From RPQJ01 sp963698735 (GTDB lineage: Bacteria > Pseudomonadota > Gammaproteobacteria > Steroidobacterales > Steroidobacteraceae), in the NCBI GenBank assembly GCA_963698735.1, contig CAVOSA010000019.1, positions 186,001-250,000 on the forward strand: a stretch of DNA of 64,000 nt. Reading direction: 5' to 3'. Made by a program: the position numbers and the translations under genes. Below the pieces are notes generated by a model that made no database searches, was not told the DNA's origin, and worked only from the letters and a program-made list of their open reading frames with translations. Of the stretch, positions 57,420-64,000 are shown one piece after another (position 1 is the first letter of the stretch; every line of letters begins with the position of its first letter).

Positions 57420-59843
57420 ATGACCCGTAGCCGTAAACGCAAACTGCAGCGCCTGAATGGTGGGCACACTGCCATGCGCGCCCTGGCGGCCGGCGTGCCG
57501 ACGCTGCTCGCCGGTATGTCCGCAGCCTACGCCCAGACCACCTCCGGCGGTCTCGAAGAGATCGTCGTCACCGCGCAGAAGCGCAGTGAAGACCTGCAGT
57601 CCGTGCCGCTCAGCATCCAGGCTTTCGGCACGCAGCGGCTGCAGGAGCTGAACGTGCAGAGGTTCGACGACTACGTGAGGTTCCTGCCGAGCGTCTCGTA
57701 CCAGACGTTGGGCCCGGGCTTTGCGGCGGTCTACATGCGCGGCGTGGCGAGCGGCGGCGACGGCAACCATTCGGCCTCGCTGCCGAGCGTGGGCATCTAC
57801 CTGGACGAACAGCCGATCACGACGATCCAGGGCGCCCTGGACATCCACCTGTATGACATCGCGCGGGTCGAAGCGCTCGCGGGCCCGCAAGGCACCTTGT
57901 ACGGCGCCAGTTCGCAGGCAGGCACGATCCGCATCATCACCAACAGACCGGATCCCGCCGAGTTTGACGCGGCCTACGGGCTCGAAGTGAACTCGGTCGA
58001 CGGCGGCGATATCGGCTACCTGGCTGAGGGCATGGTCAACCTGCCGATCAACGACCGCACCGCGGTCCGCCTGGTCGGCTGGCACCGCCACGACGCCGGC
58101 TATATCGACAACGTCTATCGCGAGCGCACGTTCCCCACCTCGGGCATCACGGTCAACAATGCCGACTTCGTAGAGGACGACTACAACGAAGCCGACACTA
58201 CCGGTGCCCGCGCCGCCCTGCGTCTCGACCTGACCGAGAACTGGACCATCACCCCGCAGGTCATGGCCCAGAGGCAGGAGACCAACGGCAGCTGGGCCTA
58301 CGACACCACCGTCGGCGATCTCAAGATCGCCCATGGTTTTCCGGAGACCTCGGACGACAGCTGGGTCCAGGCCGCCCTCACCGTCGAAGGCAAGGTCTCG
58401 AACTTCGACATGGTCTACGCGGGCTCGTACCTCACGCGTGATGTTGACACCGAGTCGGACTATGCCGATTACTCGTACTGGTACGACACACTCTACGGTT
58501 ATGGCGCCTACTGGGTCGACGACAACAACGTGCCGATCGACCCGTCGCAGTACATCCAGGGCAAGGACCGCTACGACCGCTACACGCACGAACTCCGCTT
58601 CTCGTCGGATGCGTCGAACCGCTTCCGCTTCGTCGCGGGTGCGTTCCTGCAGCGCCAGGAGCACGACATCCAGCAGCGTTACAAGATCGACGGCCTCGGC
58701 TCGCAGATCTCGGTGACGGGCTGGGACGATACGCTCTGGCTGACCAAGCAGTTGCGCGTGGACGAGGACTTCGCCGTGTTCGGGGAATTCACCTACGACT
58801 TCACCGACAACCTCACCGGCACCATTGGCGGGCGCTACTTCGATTCTGACAATTCGCTCGAGGGCTTCTTCGGCTTCAGCGAGGGCTACAGCAGCCGCAC
58901 GGGCGAGGCGGCCTGCCCGGGTGGCGACCACACTACGGCGCCGGATTTCAAGGGTGCGCCCTGCAAGGTCTTCGACAAGTCAACGCAAGAAGATGGCGTC
59001 ACGCCCCGCGTGAACCTGACCTACAAGTTCACGGACGAAGCGATGGTGTATGCCACGTACTCGGAAGGCTTCCGTCCGGGCGGCATCAACCGCCGCGGCA
59101 CGCTGCCGCCGTACGAAGCAGACTGGCTCACCAACTACGAGTTCGGCTGGAAGACCACGTGGTTCGACAATCGGCTGCGCTGGAATGGCGCAGTCTTTTC
59201 GCAGGAGTGGGACGACTTCCAGTTTTCGCTGCTCGGCGCCAACGGCCTGACCGAGATCAACAACGCCGGCGCGGCGCAGATCGATGGCGTGGAAATGGAC
59301 GTGAGCTGGGCGGTCACCGACCAGCTCGGGATTTCCGCGGGCTTCGCGTACCTCGACTCGGAGCTGACCGAGAACTATTGCGGCTTCGTCAACGAGAACG
59401 GCAACCCGGAAACGCGCAGCAACTGCCCGAGCCTGGACGAGGACGGCAACACGGTGTTCAGCGATCCGCAGGCGCCGAAGGGTACACAGCTGCCCGTCAC
59501 GCCCGAGCTGAAGGGGAACCTGACCGCGCGCTACGAGTTCCCCGTGGCCTCGTTCGACAGCTACGCGCAGGCTGCAGTGGTCTACGTGGATGAGCGCAGG
59601 ACCGACCTGCGCGTCGCCGAGAACGACATCATTGGCAACATGCCCAGCTACACTACCGCTGACTTCGCGGCGGGCTTCGGCAAGGATGGCTGGCGGGCGG
59701 AGCTGTTCCTGACCAATGCCTTCGACGAAAACGGGCAGGTCTCGCGCTTCGCGCAATGCGCCGAAGCGGTCTGCGGCTCTGAGGTCTACGTCGTGCCGAT
59801 CCGTCCGCGGACGATCGGGATCAGGTTCTCGCAGGAGTTCTGA
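57420..59843 (+). CDS. TonB-dependent receptor
   Basis: An 807-residue outer-membrane receptor. A basic N-terminus leads into a signal peptide ending near AAYAQ (residue 39). The TonB-box region is GGLEEIVVTAQKRSEDLQ, the plug has YMRGVASGGDGNHSASLPSV and EALAGPQGTLYGASSQAGT, and the barrel ends with the C-terminal signature IGIRFSQEF. Several cysteines appear in barrel loops (GEAACPGG, CKVFDK, ENYCGF, NCPSLDE, AQCAEAVCGSE), unusual for these proteins. GGGAGA precedes the ATG. It is probably co-transcribed with the TPR-sulfotransferase and closed by a strong terminator. Cargo unknown. Confidence 0.92.
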   Translation: MTRSRKRKLQRLNGGHTAMRALAAGVPTLLAGMSAAYAQTTSGGLEEIVVTAQKRSEDLQSVPLSIQAFGTQRLQELNVQRFDDYVRFLPSVSYQTLGPGFAAVYMRGVASGGDGNHSASLPSVGIYLDEQPITTIQGALDIHLYDIARVEALAGPQGTLYGASSQAGTIRIITNRPDPAEFDAAYGLEVNSVDGGDIGYLAEGMVNLPINDRTAVRLVGWHRHDAGYIDNVYRERTFPTSGITVNNADFVEDDYNEADTTGARAALRLDLTENWTITPQVMAQRQETNGSWAYDTTVGDLKIAHGFPETSDDSWVQAALTVEGKVSNFDMVYAGSYLTRDVDTESDYADYSYWYDTLYGYGAYWVDDNNVPIDPSQYIQGKDRYDRYTHELRFSSDASNRFRFVAGAFLQRQEHDIQQRYKIDGLGSQISVTGWDDTLWLTKQLRVDEDFAVFGEFTYDFTDNLTGTIGGRYFDSDNSLEGFFGFSEGYSSRTGEAACPGGDHTTAPDFKGAPCKVFDKSTQEDGVTPRVNLTYKFTDEAMVYATYSEGFRPGGINRRGTLPPYEADWLTNYEFGWKTTWFDNRLRWNGAVFSQEWDDFQFSLLGANGLTEINNAGAAQIDGVEMDVSWAVTDQLGISAGFAYLDSELTENYCGFVNENGNPETRSNCPSLDEDGNTVFSDPQAPKGTQLPVTPELKGNLTARYEFPVASFDSYAQAAVVYVDERRTDLRVAENDIIGNMPSYTTADFAAGFGKDGWRAELFLTNAFDENGQVSRFAQCAEAVCGSEVYVVPIRPRTIGIRFSQEF

Positions 59844-59873
59844 TCGGTCTCGGGCCAGGACGGCGCTGAGCAA

Positions 59874-59908
59874 GGGCGGGTTGGCAACGACCCGCCCTTT
59901 CTTTTTTT
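59874..59908 (+). terminator. Rho-independent terminator
   Basis: GGGCGGGT pairs with ACCCGCCC across an eight-base loop, followed by TTTCTTTTTTT. It lies 31 bp after the receptor stop and is the strongest intrinsic terminator in the window. Confidence 0.9.
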
Positions 59909-60078
59909 GCCTCTCCTGCTGCGGCGAGAGAGTTCGGCCGCAAGCCGGGGGCCGTCGCCGATGCCAGTCATTCGACGGCGTTAGCGGACTGATCTCCCCG
60001 TCTGCTTTCGGAGGCAGGTCGCCACAGAGGTGTCTGGGTCAAACGCCCGCAATTCAGTGCGCTGCGCGGGACCGCGCG

Positions 60079-60384
60079 TCAGTGATCGTGGTCGTGCGGC
60101 TCGGTCTCGTGTGACTCCCCGCCGAGATCCAGGTGCAGGTGATCCTCGTGGGCGTCCTTCTCCACCGGCACGAAATGCGGGGACTCTGGATGCTGGTGCG
60201 CCGATGAGTCGTGCTCGTGCTCATGCTGATGTTCGTGCGGGTGCGCATGGGCATGATCGTGCGGATGCGAATGCACCAGATCGCCGTGCTGATGCGTGTG
60301 CTCGTGGGCATGCACGTGCTCATGCGCATGCTGGTGGCCGTGCACGTGGCTGTGCTTCTTTGGATGGTCGTGATCGTGCGCCAT
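60079..60384 (-). CDS. Histidine-rich metal-binding protein
   Basis: A 101-residue hydrophilic protein of which 36 residues are histidine, arranged as alternating HxH runs (for example HSHVHGHQHAHEHVHAHEHT) with Asp and Glu. No signal peptide or fold is recognisable. The only non-repetitive part is SPHFVPVEKDA. Histidine-rich proteins of this sort (Hpn, the tails of HypB and SlyD, UreE tails) store or deliver nickel. It is the last gene of the leftward cluster with a TonB receptor, NikR and a nickel/cobalt-type ATPase, which supports nickel handling. The similarity of the codon repeats (cat/cac-g) makes the reverse frames look open too, but only this one makes sense. Confidence 0.75.
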   Translation of the reverse strand: MAHDHDHPKKHSHVHGHQHAHEHVHAHEHTHQHGDLVHSHPHDHAHAHPHEHQHEHEHDSSAHQHPESPHFVPVEKDAHEDHLHLDLGGESHETEPHDHDH

Positions 60385-60460
60385 GATCTATCCTCCCTCG
60401 CCAGTTCGTTACAGCATGCCCGACCTGCGCGATGCCAGACGGATCAGATCACGTTGAACC

Positions 60461-62521
60461 TCAAAACCGCAAGGTCGCCGCAACTCGCAGCGTTCGCGGC
60501 TCGGCCGGATGGAAGTGAATGTCGGCGACAGGCTGCGACTCTCCGGGCAGCTGCGATTCGTAGAAGTAACTGATGTCGTTGGCCTCGGCATCGAACAGGT
60601 TGAAGACCGACGCCATCACGCTCAGACGCGGCGAGAAGCGATAGCCGGCCTGCGCATTGACGGTCGAGGTCGAGTTCGAGCGCACGCTGTTGTCCTCGAT
60701 GAGCGGTGCCGGGCCGAAGTAACGCCAGCGGGCTCCACCGAACCAGCCCGTGTCGCGCTGGACGCTGAGACCGACCGACACGACCGTCTCTACCGCACCT
60801 GGGATGTAGTCGCCGGCGGGGTCGGACTCGGTGAACCGGGCATGTGACCACGAATAGTCGGCATCCACGATCACCGCTTCGAGCGGCGTCCAGTACGCGC
60901 CGAGTTCGACGCCATAGCGACGGGTCGCGCGGCTCGGCTCGGTGATGCCGCCGTCACCGACGAACAGCAACTCCGAGTCGATGTCGAGGTTCCACAAGGC
61001 GGCCGAGAACTGCGCCTTCGGCACGGCCGCTGTCCGGAACCCGACTTCATACCCGATGGCCGGCACGATCGGATCGACGGGTTGGACGGGCGTCGACCCG
61101 TCGGTCGGGTCGACTCGAATCGTCGTGCCTCGTGCGTCGTTGGTGTGGAATCCGCGGCCCGCATTCAGGAAGAACTCCGTTTCCGCCCAGGGACCCAGCA
61201 CGACCGTGAGTTTTGGCCCTACGATCGAATCGGTCTCGTCGCCGGAGTTGGCCGGGAGATCGCTGTCGACGGAGAAGTCCAGGTAATCGAAGCGCAGACC
61301 TGCCTCGGTGCGCAGCCAGTCGGTCCAGCGCTGGTCATGGGAGACATAGGCCGCGTACTGCGTCTGGCGCACGTCGTCCCGGCGAATCGTTTCGAACCGC
61401 TCGCGGGCCTGTGTCAGATACAGGGCAACGGGTTGAATGTCGTCCTGGCGTAACTCGACGCCGGCGCGCAGCGCGCCGTCCAGGCTGTTCAACGAGGCCG
61501 GCAGGTCGTACTCGAAGTGCCCCCCGTACACCCGACGACTGTCGTACTGCTCGAACTGGTCGCCGTTGTCCTGGTCGAGCGCGTACGTGAAGTTCGAGAT
61601 CAGGTCGAGGTGGTAGTCGATGGCGTACGCCAACGCCGCCCAGCCGCGCCCGTCGTGGCGGGACCACGCGTCGACCGACAGGCTGTAGCGATGCGACTCA
61701 CCGCCCGTGGTCGGGTCCACGTGCCCGAAGCGTGGGATCAGCCCGGCATCGACGGCCCGTTGCGGAATCTGGTCGGTGCTGTCCCAGCTGCCGTCGTAGC
61801 CCATGCCCGTGACGGAGAACCCGGCCTCGTTGGTGCCGCGACTGAACTTGATGACCCCGCTGGTCTTCTGGAAATCCTCCGGCAGCGTCCATGGCCCGTC
61901 GGTCTGCGACCAGTCGAGGCCCAGGAGCAGCGTCCCGCCCGCCACCTGCGGCGACGCGCTGGCGAACAGGCGGTAGTAATTGTCCTCGCCCACCGTCAGG
62001 CCCAGCGTCGGAGCGCCGCTGTCGCCCACGTAGGAAATGCGCGCTGCCCCGGCCGCCGAGAAGTTTCCCTCCTCCGCAAAGTAGGGGCCCTTGCGGTAGT
62101 GCACGGTGTCCACCAGCTCGTGGATGAGGAAATTGATGTCGGCATAGCCCTGGCCGTGCGCGTGGGTGGGCATGTTCACCGGCACGCCGTCCACGTAGCT
62201 CGCAAAGTCGGTGCCGTGATCGAGGTTGAAGCCGCGCAGGAAATACTGGTTCGCCTTGCCGTCGCCACTGTGCTGCGTGACGACCAGGCCCGGCACGACC
62301 TCGAGCACCTCGCCGGGTCGCAGGATCGGCCGGCCCTGGAGCTGCACGCTGGTGACGATGCCTTCGCTCGCGGCCCGTGACTCGCCGATCAGTCCGATGC
62401 GCTGGGCGGTGACTACGATCTCTTCAAGCGGAGTTCCGGTTGGAATGCCCGAGCCGAACGCGGGTGTTGCCGCAGTGACGCATGCTGCAGCGACCAGGAG
62501 TGTGCGTGTATCCGCTTTCAT
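60461..62521 (-). CDS. TonB-dependent receptor, probably for nickel (or cobalt)
   Basis: A 686-residue receptor with a signal peptide (TLLVAAACVTAATPAFGSG). The TonB-box region is LEEIVVTAQRIGL, and the plug has QYFLRGFNLDHGTDFASYVD and the metal-type motif NMPTHAHGQGYADINFLIHE, also seen in zinc and nickel receptors. The barrel ends RTLRVAATLRF. The frame has a GTG four codons earlier, but the ATG at 62521 has GTGGGG six bases upstream. Its leader carries a NikR-like repeat and two alternative hairpins. Nickel is inferred from the adjacent nikR and ECF ATPase; cobalt or zinc would be alternatives. Confidence 0.88.
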   Translation of the reverse strand: MKADTRTLLVAAACVTAATPAFGSGIPTGTPLEEIVVTAQRIGLIGESRAASEGIVTSVQLQGRPILRPGEVLEVVPGLVVTQHSGDGKANQYFLRGFNLDHGTDFASYVDGVPVNMPTHAHGQGYADINFLIHELVDTVHYRKGPYFAEEGNFSAAGAARISYVGDSGAPTLGLTVGEDNYYRLFASASPQVAGGTLLLGLDWSQTDGPWTLPEDFQKTSGVIKFSRGTNEAGFSVTGMGYDGSWDSTDQIPQRAVDAGLIPRFGHVDPTTGGESHRYSLSVDAWSRHDGRGWAALAYAIDYHLDLISNFTYALDQDNGDQFEQYDSRRVYGGHFEYDLPASLNSLDGALRAGVELRQDDIQPVALYLTQARERFETIRRDDVRQTQYAAYVSHDQRWTDWLRTEAGLRFDYLDFSVDSDLPANSGDETDSIVGPKLTVVLGPWAETEFFLNAGRGFHTNDARGTTIRVDPTDGSTPVQPVDPIVPAIGYEVGFRTAAVPKAQFSAALWNLDIDSELLFVGDGGITEPSRATRRYGVELGAYWTPLEAVIVDADYSWSHARFTESDPAGDYIPGAVETVVSVGLSVQRDTGWFGGARWRYFGPAPLIEDNSVRSNSTSTVNAQAGYRFSPRLSVMASVFNLFDAEANDISYFYESQLPGESQPVADIHFHPAEPRTLRVAATLRF

Positions 62522-62527
62522 GACAAG

Positions 62528-62569
62528 CCCCACTCATCAGGTTCGGTGGGGGAAGCAGAGTCCCACCAA
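62528..62569 (-). promoter_or_regulatory. Leader with two mutually exclusive hairpins over the receptor ribosome site
   Basis: In the leftward RNA, UUGGUGGG (62569-62562) can pair with CCCACCGA (62550-62543). The same central C-run, CCCCAC (62551-62546), can instead pair with GUGGGG (62533-62528), which is the Shine-Dalgarno of the receptor gene. Only one stem can form at a time. This is a read of complementarity, not a folded prediction. Confidence 0.45.
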
Positions 62570-62605
62570 GGATTGAAACGGCTCGAACCGCAATGCGACG
62601 CAATG

Positions 62606-62633
62606 GTAGGCAATATAACTATGTTGTGCCTAC
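62606..62633. promoter_or_regulatory. Candidate NikR operator and promoter
   Basis: GTAGGC-N16-GCCTAC is a perfect inverted repeat (extended by A and T inside) with exactly the 28-bp geometry of the E. coli NikR site GTATGA-N16-TCATAC. The AT-rich centre contains a leftward -10-like TATATT, so binding would block the receptor promoter. It lies between the nikR stop and the receptor start. The half-site differs from E. coli in two of six bases. Confidence 0.6.
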
Positions 62634-62673
62634 TCGTGGCAAGTACTCAGCCCCCGCTGCGGGCGCCGCAGCG

Positions 62674-63144
62674 TCAGGCGACAGGCGTCAGGTGCATGTG
62701 CCCGTAGTGCTGGTGGGGGGCGGCGAGCGGGTGCTTGTCGCCGCTCTCCACGGTGATGAGATTGATCTGGCCGTACGCAACCCCACGCTCGGCACGAATG
62801 CTATCTGCGAACGCACGTACGGCCACAGTCGGCCCCTTGAGGAACACGTTCTCCAGGCAGTATTCATGATCCAGGTGCAGGTGCGTCGTCGCGACGACGA
62901 GGCTGTGCTGCGCGTGCTGCGCGGCCGTCAGCCGCTCCGCCAGGTCACGCACGTGATGGTTGTAGACATAGGACAGGCTGGCCACGCATTGGGTGCGAGG
63001 CTTGTCGCTGGCACGGTGCGTCGCCACCTCGCGGCGCAACAGGTCGCGCATCGCCTCCGATCGACTCGTGTAGCCCCGGGCCGCGATCAACTCGTCGAAG
63101 GCCGTGGCGAGTTCCTCGTCGATCGACATCGTGATTCGTTCCAT
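62674..63144 (-). CDS. nikR: Nickel-responsive regulator NikR
   Basis: A 156-residue ribbon-helix-helix regulator. The N-terminal DNA-binding domain is MERITMSIDEELATAFDELI to about residue 45. The ACT-like C-terminal domain contains the nickel site by alignment to E. coli NikR: H77 (TAAQHAQH), H88 and H90 (TTHLHLDHEYC) and C96. It extends about 20 residues beyond the E. coli protein in a His-rich tail (HPLAAPHQHYGHMHL). GGGGAG precedes the ATG at 63144; the longer upstream frame lies in the ATPase gene. It starts 13 bases after the ATPase stop in a leftward unit. Confidence 0.94.
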   Translation of the reverse strand: MERITMSIDEELATAFDELIAARGYTSRSEAMRDLLRREVATHRASDKPRTQCVASLSYVYNHHVRDLAERLTAAQHAQHSLVVATTHLHLDHEYCLENVFLKGPTVAVRAFADSIRAERGVAYGQINLITVESGDKHPLAAPHQHYGHMHLTPVA

Positions 63145-63157
63145 GCGCTCTCCCCTC

Positions 63158-63916
63158 TCAGTCGTGCTTGGATCCACAGACCGGACACGCCTGCAGCGCC
63201 AGTGGGCGCTCAAGCCGGCATTTCTCCAGCAGGGCATCGTCCCCGAAGACGTCCCGAGTCGGTCCGTCGACCATGATCGCACCTTCGAGCAGGACGATCG
63301 TGCGTGGACAGAGATCGAGGACCATGTCCAGGTCATGGCTCGTGAAGATCCGTGTGTGACGGAACTCGCCGAGCAGTCCGATCAGTTGGCGGCGTGCGTG
63401 CGGGTCGAGCCCACTCGTGGGCTCATCCATCACCAGGATGTCCGGCGCCATTGCCAGCACGCCGGCGATTGCCGCGCGCTTTTTCTCGCCGCCGGACAAT
63501 CGGTACGGGGACTTGGTGCGCACGTGCCAGGCCCCGACCTGCTGCAGCGCCGCGTGAACCCTCCGGTCGACTTCGGCTTCAGGCAAGCCCTGGTTGCGCG
63601 GGCCGAACGCGACGTCGTCGTAAACCGTCGGCATGAACAGTTGATCGTCGGGGTCCTGGAAGACCAGGCCGACCGTGCGACGAATCGCCGGCAACGTCTC
63701 CTTCGTCAGCGGAGTGTCCCCGACACGGACCTCACCGCTCGTCGGGCTGAGATGACCGTTGAGATGCATGAGCAGCGTGGACTTGCCCGCACCGTTGGCA
63801 CCGATGATGGCAACCGACTCGCCGTGGGTGATCCGGAAGGACACGTCCTTCAGCGCGACGGTGCCGTCCTCATAGACGTGCGACAGTCCGCGGGCTTCGA
63901 CCAGGTGGTGGCTCAT
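63158..63916 (-). CDS. ECF/CbiO-type ATPase of a nickel/cobalt transporter
   Basis: A 252-residue ABC ATPase. LSHVYEDGTVALKDVSFRI starts it, Walker A is GANGAGKST (about residue 41), the Q-loop FQDPDDQLFMPTVYDDVAFG is the hallmark of cobalt/nickel ECF ATPases, the signature is RLSGGEKKRAAIAGVLA and Walker B ILVMDEPTSGLDP. The C-terminus ends ACPVCGSKHD, with a CxxC that is not usual in CbiO. The ATG at 63916 overlaps the upstream gene's stop (ATGA). With NikR following, nickel is the likelier cargo than cobalt. Confidence 0.9.
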   Translation of the reverse strand: MSHHLVEARGLSHVYEDGTVALKDVSFRITHGESVAIIGANGAGKSTLLMHLNGHLSPTSGEVRVGDTPLTKETLPAIRRTVGLVFQDPDDQLFMPTVYDDVAFGPRNQGLPEAEVDRRVHAALQQVGAWHVRTKSPYRLSGGEKKRAAIAGVLAMAPDILVMDEPTSGLDPHARRQLIGLLGEFRHTRIFTSHDLDMVLDLCPRTIVLLEGAIMVDGPTRDVFGDDALLEKCRLERPLALQACPVCGSKHD

Positions 63917-64000
63917 CGCAGCACACCGAGCGCCGCCGTGCCGAGCCACTGCGTCACGTCGTGAGTGCGAAGCAGCAGGAAGAGCCCGCACCACCCTGCC
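63913..64000 (-). CDS. C-terminus of a membrane protein, probably the ECF transporter T/Q component
   Basis: Only the last 28 codons are in the window: a hydrophobic stretch (CGLFLLLRTHDVTQWLG) then AALGVLR and a TGA overlapping the ATPase ATG. Position and coupling match CbiQ/NikQ, but the fragment is too short to identify with certainty. Confidence 0.5.
   Translation of the reverse strand, partial: AGWCGLFLLLRTHDVTQWLGTAALGVLR

Noticed and set aside
59940..60030. GCCGTCG/CGACGGC inverted repeat as a terminator for the His-rich gene
   Set aside because: No U-run follows on the leftward strand and the loop is long; it may only be chance complementarity.
62522..62673. Cobalamin or NiCo riboswitch in the leader of the nickel receptor gene
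   Set aside because: I could not find the conserved B12-box type sequence or the four-way-junction G-rich pattern; only two competing hairpins are visible.
1..64000. CRISPR arrays, tRNA or rRNA genes, insertion sequences, phage genes or attachment sites
   Set aside because: None seen: no regularly spaced direct repeats, no transposase or integrase frames, and no tRNA-like clover-leaf was noticed by eye, although a tRNA scan was not possible.

Overview
The window looks like chromosomal DNA of a high-GC gammaproteobacterium. It carries ZapE, a large (about 1600-residue) NAD-dependent glutamate dehydrogenase, GpmA, four TonB-dependent receptors and acyl-CoA based catabolism. I see no rRNA, tRNA, insertion sequence, prophage or CRISPR array, and base composition looks even throughout. 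The lineage cannot be named from sequence reading alone.

Layout. 1-13.6 kb is mostly core metabolism: ETF-ubiquinone oxidoreductase (cut by the left edge), a divergent membrane FeS reductase, acetoacetyl-CoA synthetase, ZapE, a MarR regulator, NAD-glutamate dehydrogenase, a glycosyltransferase and phosphoglycerate mutase. 13.6-46 kb is a dense catabolic island. It holds three Rieske oxygenase alpha subunits, a Rieske ferredoxin, a 2Fe-2S ferredoxin, a CoA ligase, an acyl-CoA dehydrogenase, a family III CoA-transferase, a MaoC hydratase, and an HMG-CoA-synthase-like/DUF35 fusion next to an SCP-x thiolase. It also has five SDRs, two VOC proteins, three glutathione transferases, two ABM proteins, a 2-oxoacid dehydrogenase E1a/E1b/E2 set, a PQQ/cytochrome c protein, a TonB receptor and one TetR regulator. 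46-50.4 kb is a thiamine salvage operon under a TPP riboswitch (receptor, thiamine-binding protein, PnuT, kinase). 50.5-60 kb holds PhzF, a double-ATPase ABC protein, a metallo-beta-lactamase-fold hydrolase, an amidohydrolase, a TPR-sulfotransferase and a TonB receptor. 60-64 kb is a nickel cluster: His-rich protein, receptor, NikR, ECF-type ATPase, and the edge of a membrane component.

The most interesting signal is in the island. Six copies of a palindrome, AAACAG-N6-CTGTTT, lie in the intergenic regions that start its transcription units. At most of them a -10-like hexamer sits 18-21 bp away, and three copies have such a hexamer on both sides. All but two or three island genes can be assigned to a unit starting at one of these sites. 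This makes the island one coordinated regulon, probably for oxidative ring attack and CoA-dependent breakdown of an unidentified cyclic or terpenoid/steroid-like compound. The placement, centred near -41.5, suggests activation as much as repression.

Two other switches stand out. One is a TPP riboswitch whose 3' edge contains the ribosome binding site. The other is a GTAGGC-N16-GCCTAC repeat, with NikR-operator spacing, in front of the nickel receptor gene, followed by two mutually exclusive leader hairpins that involve its ribosome binding site.
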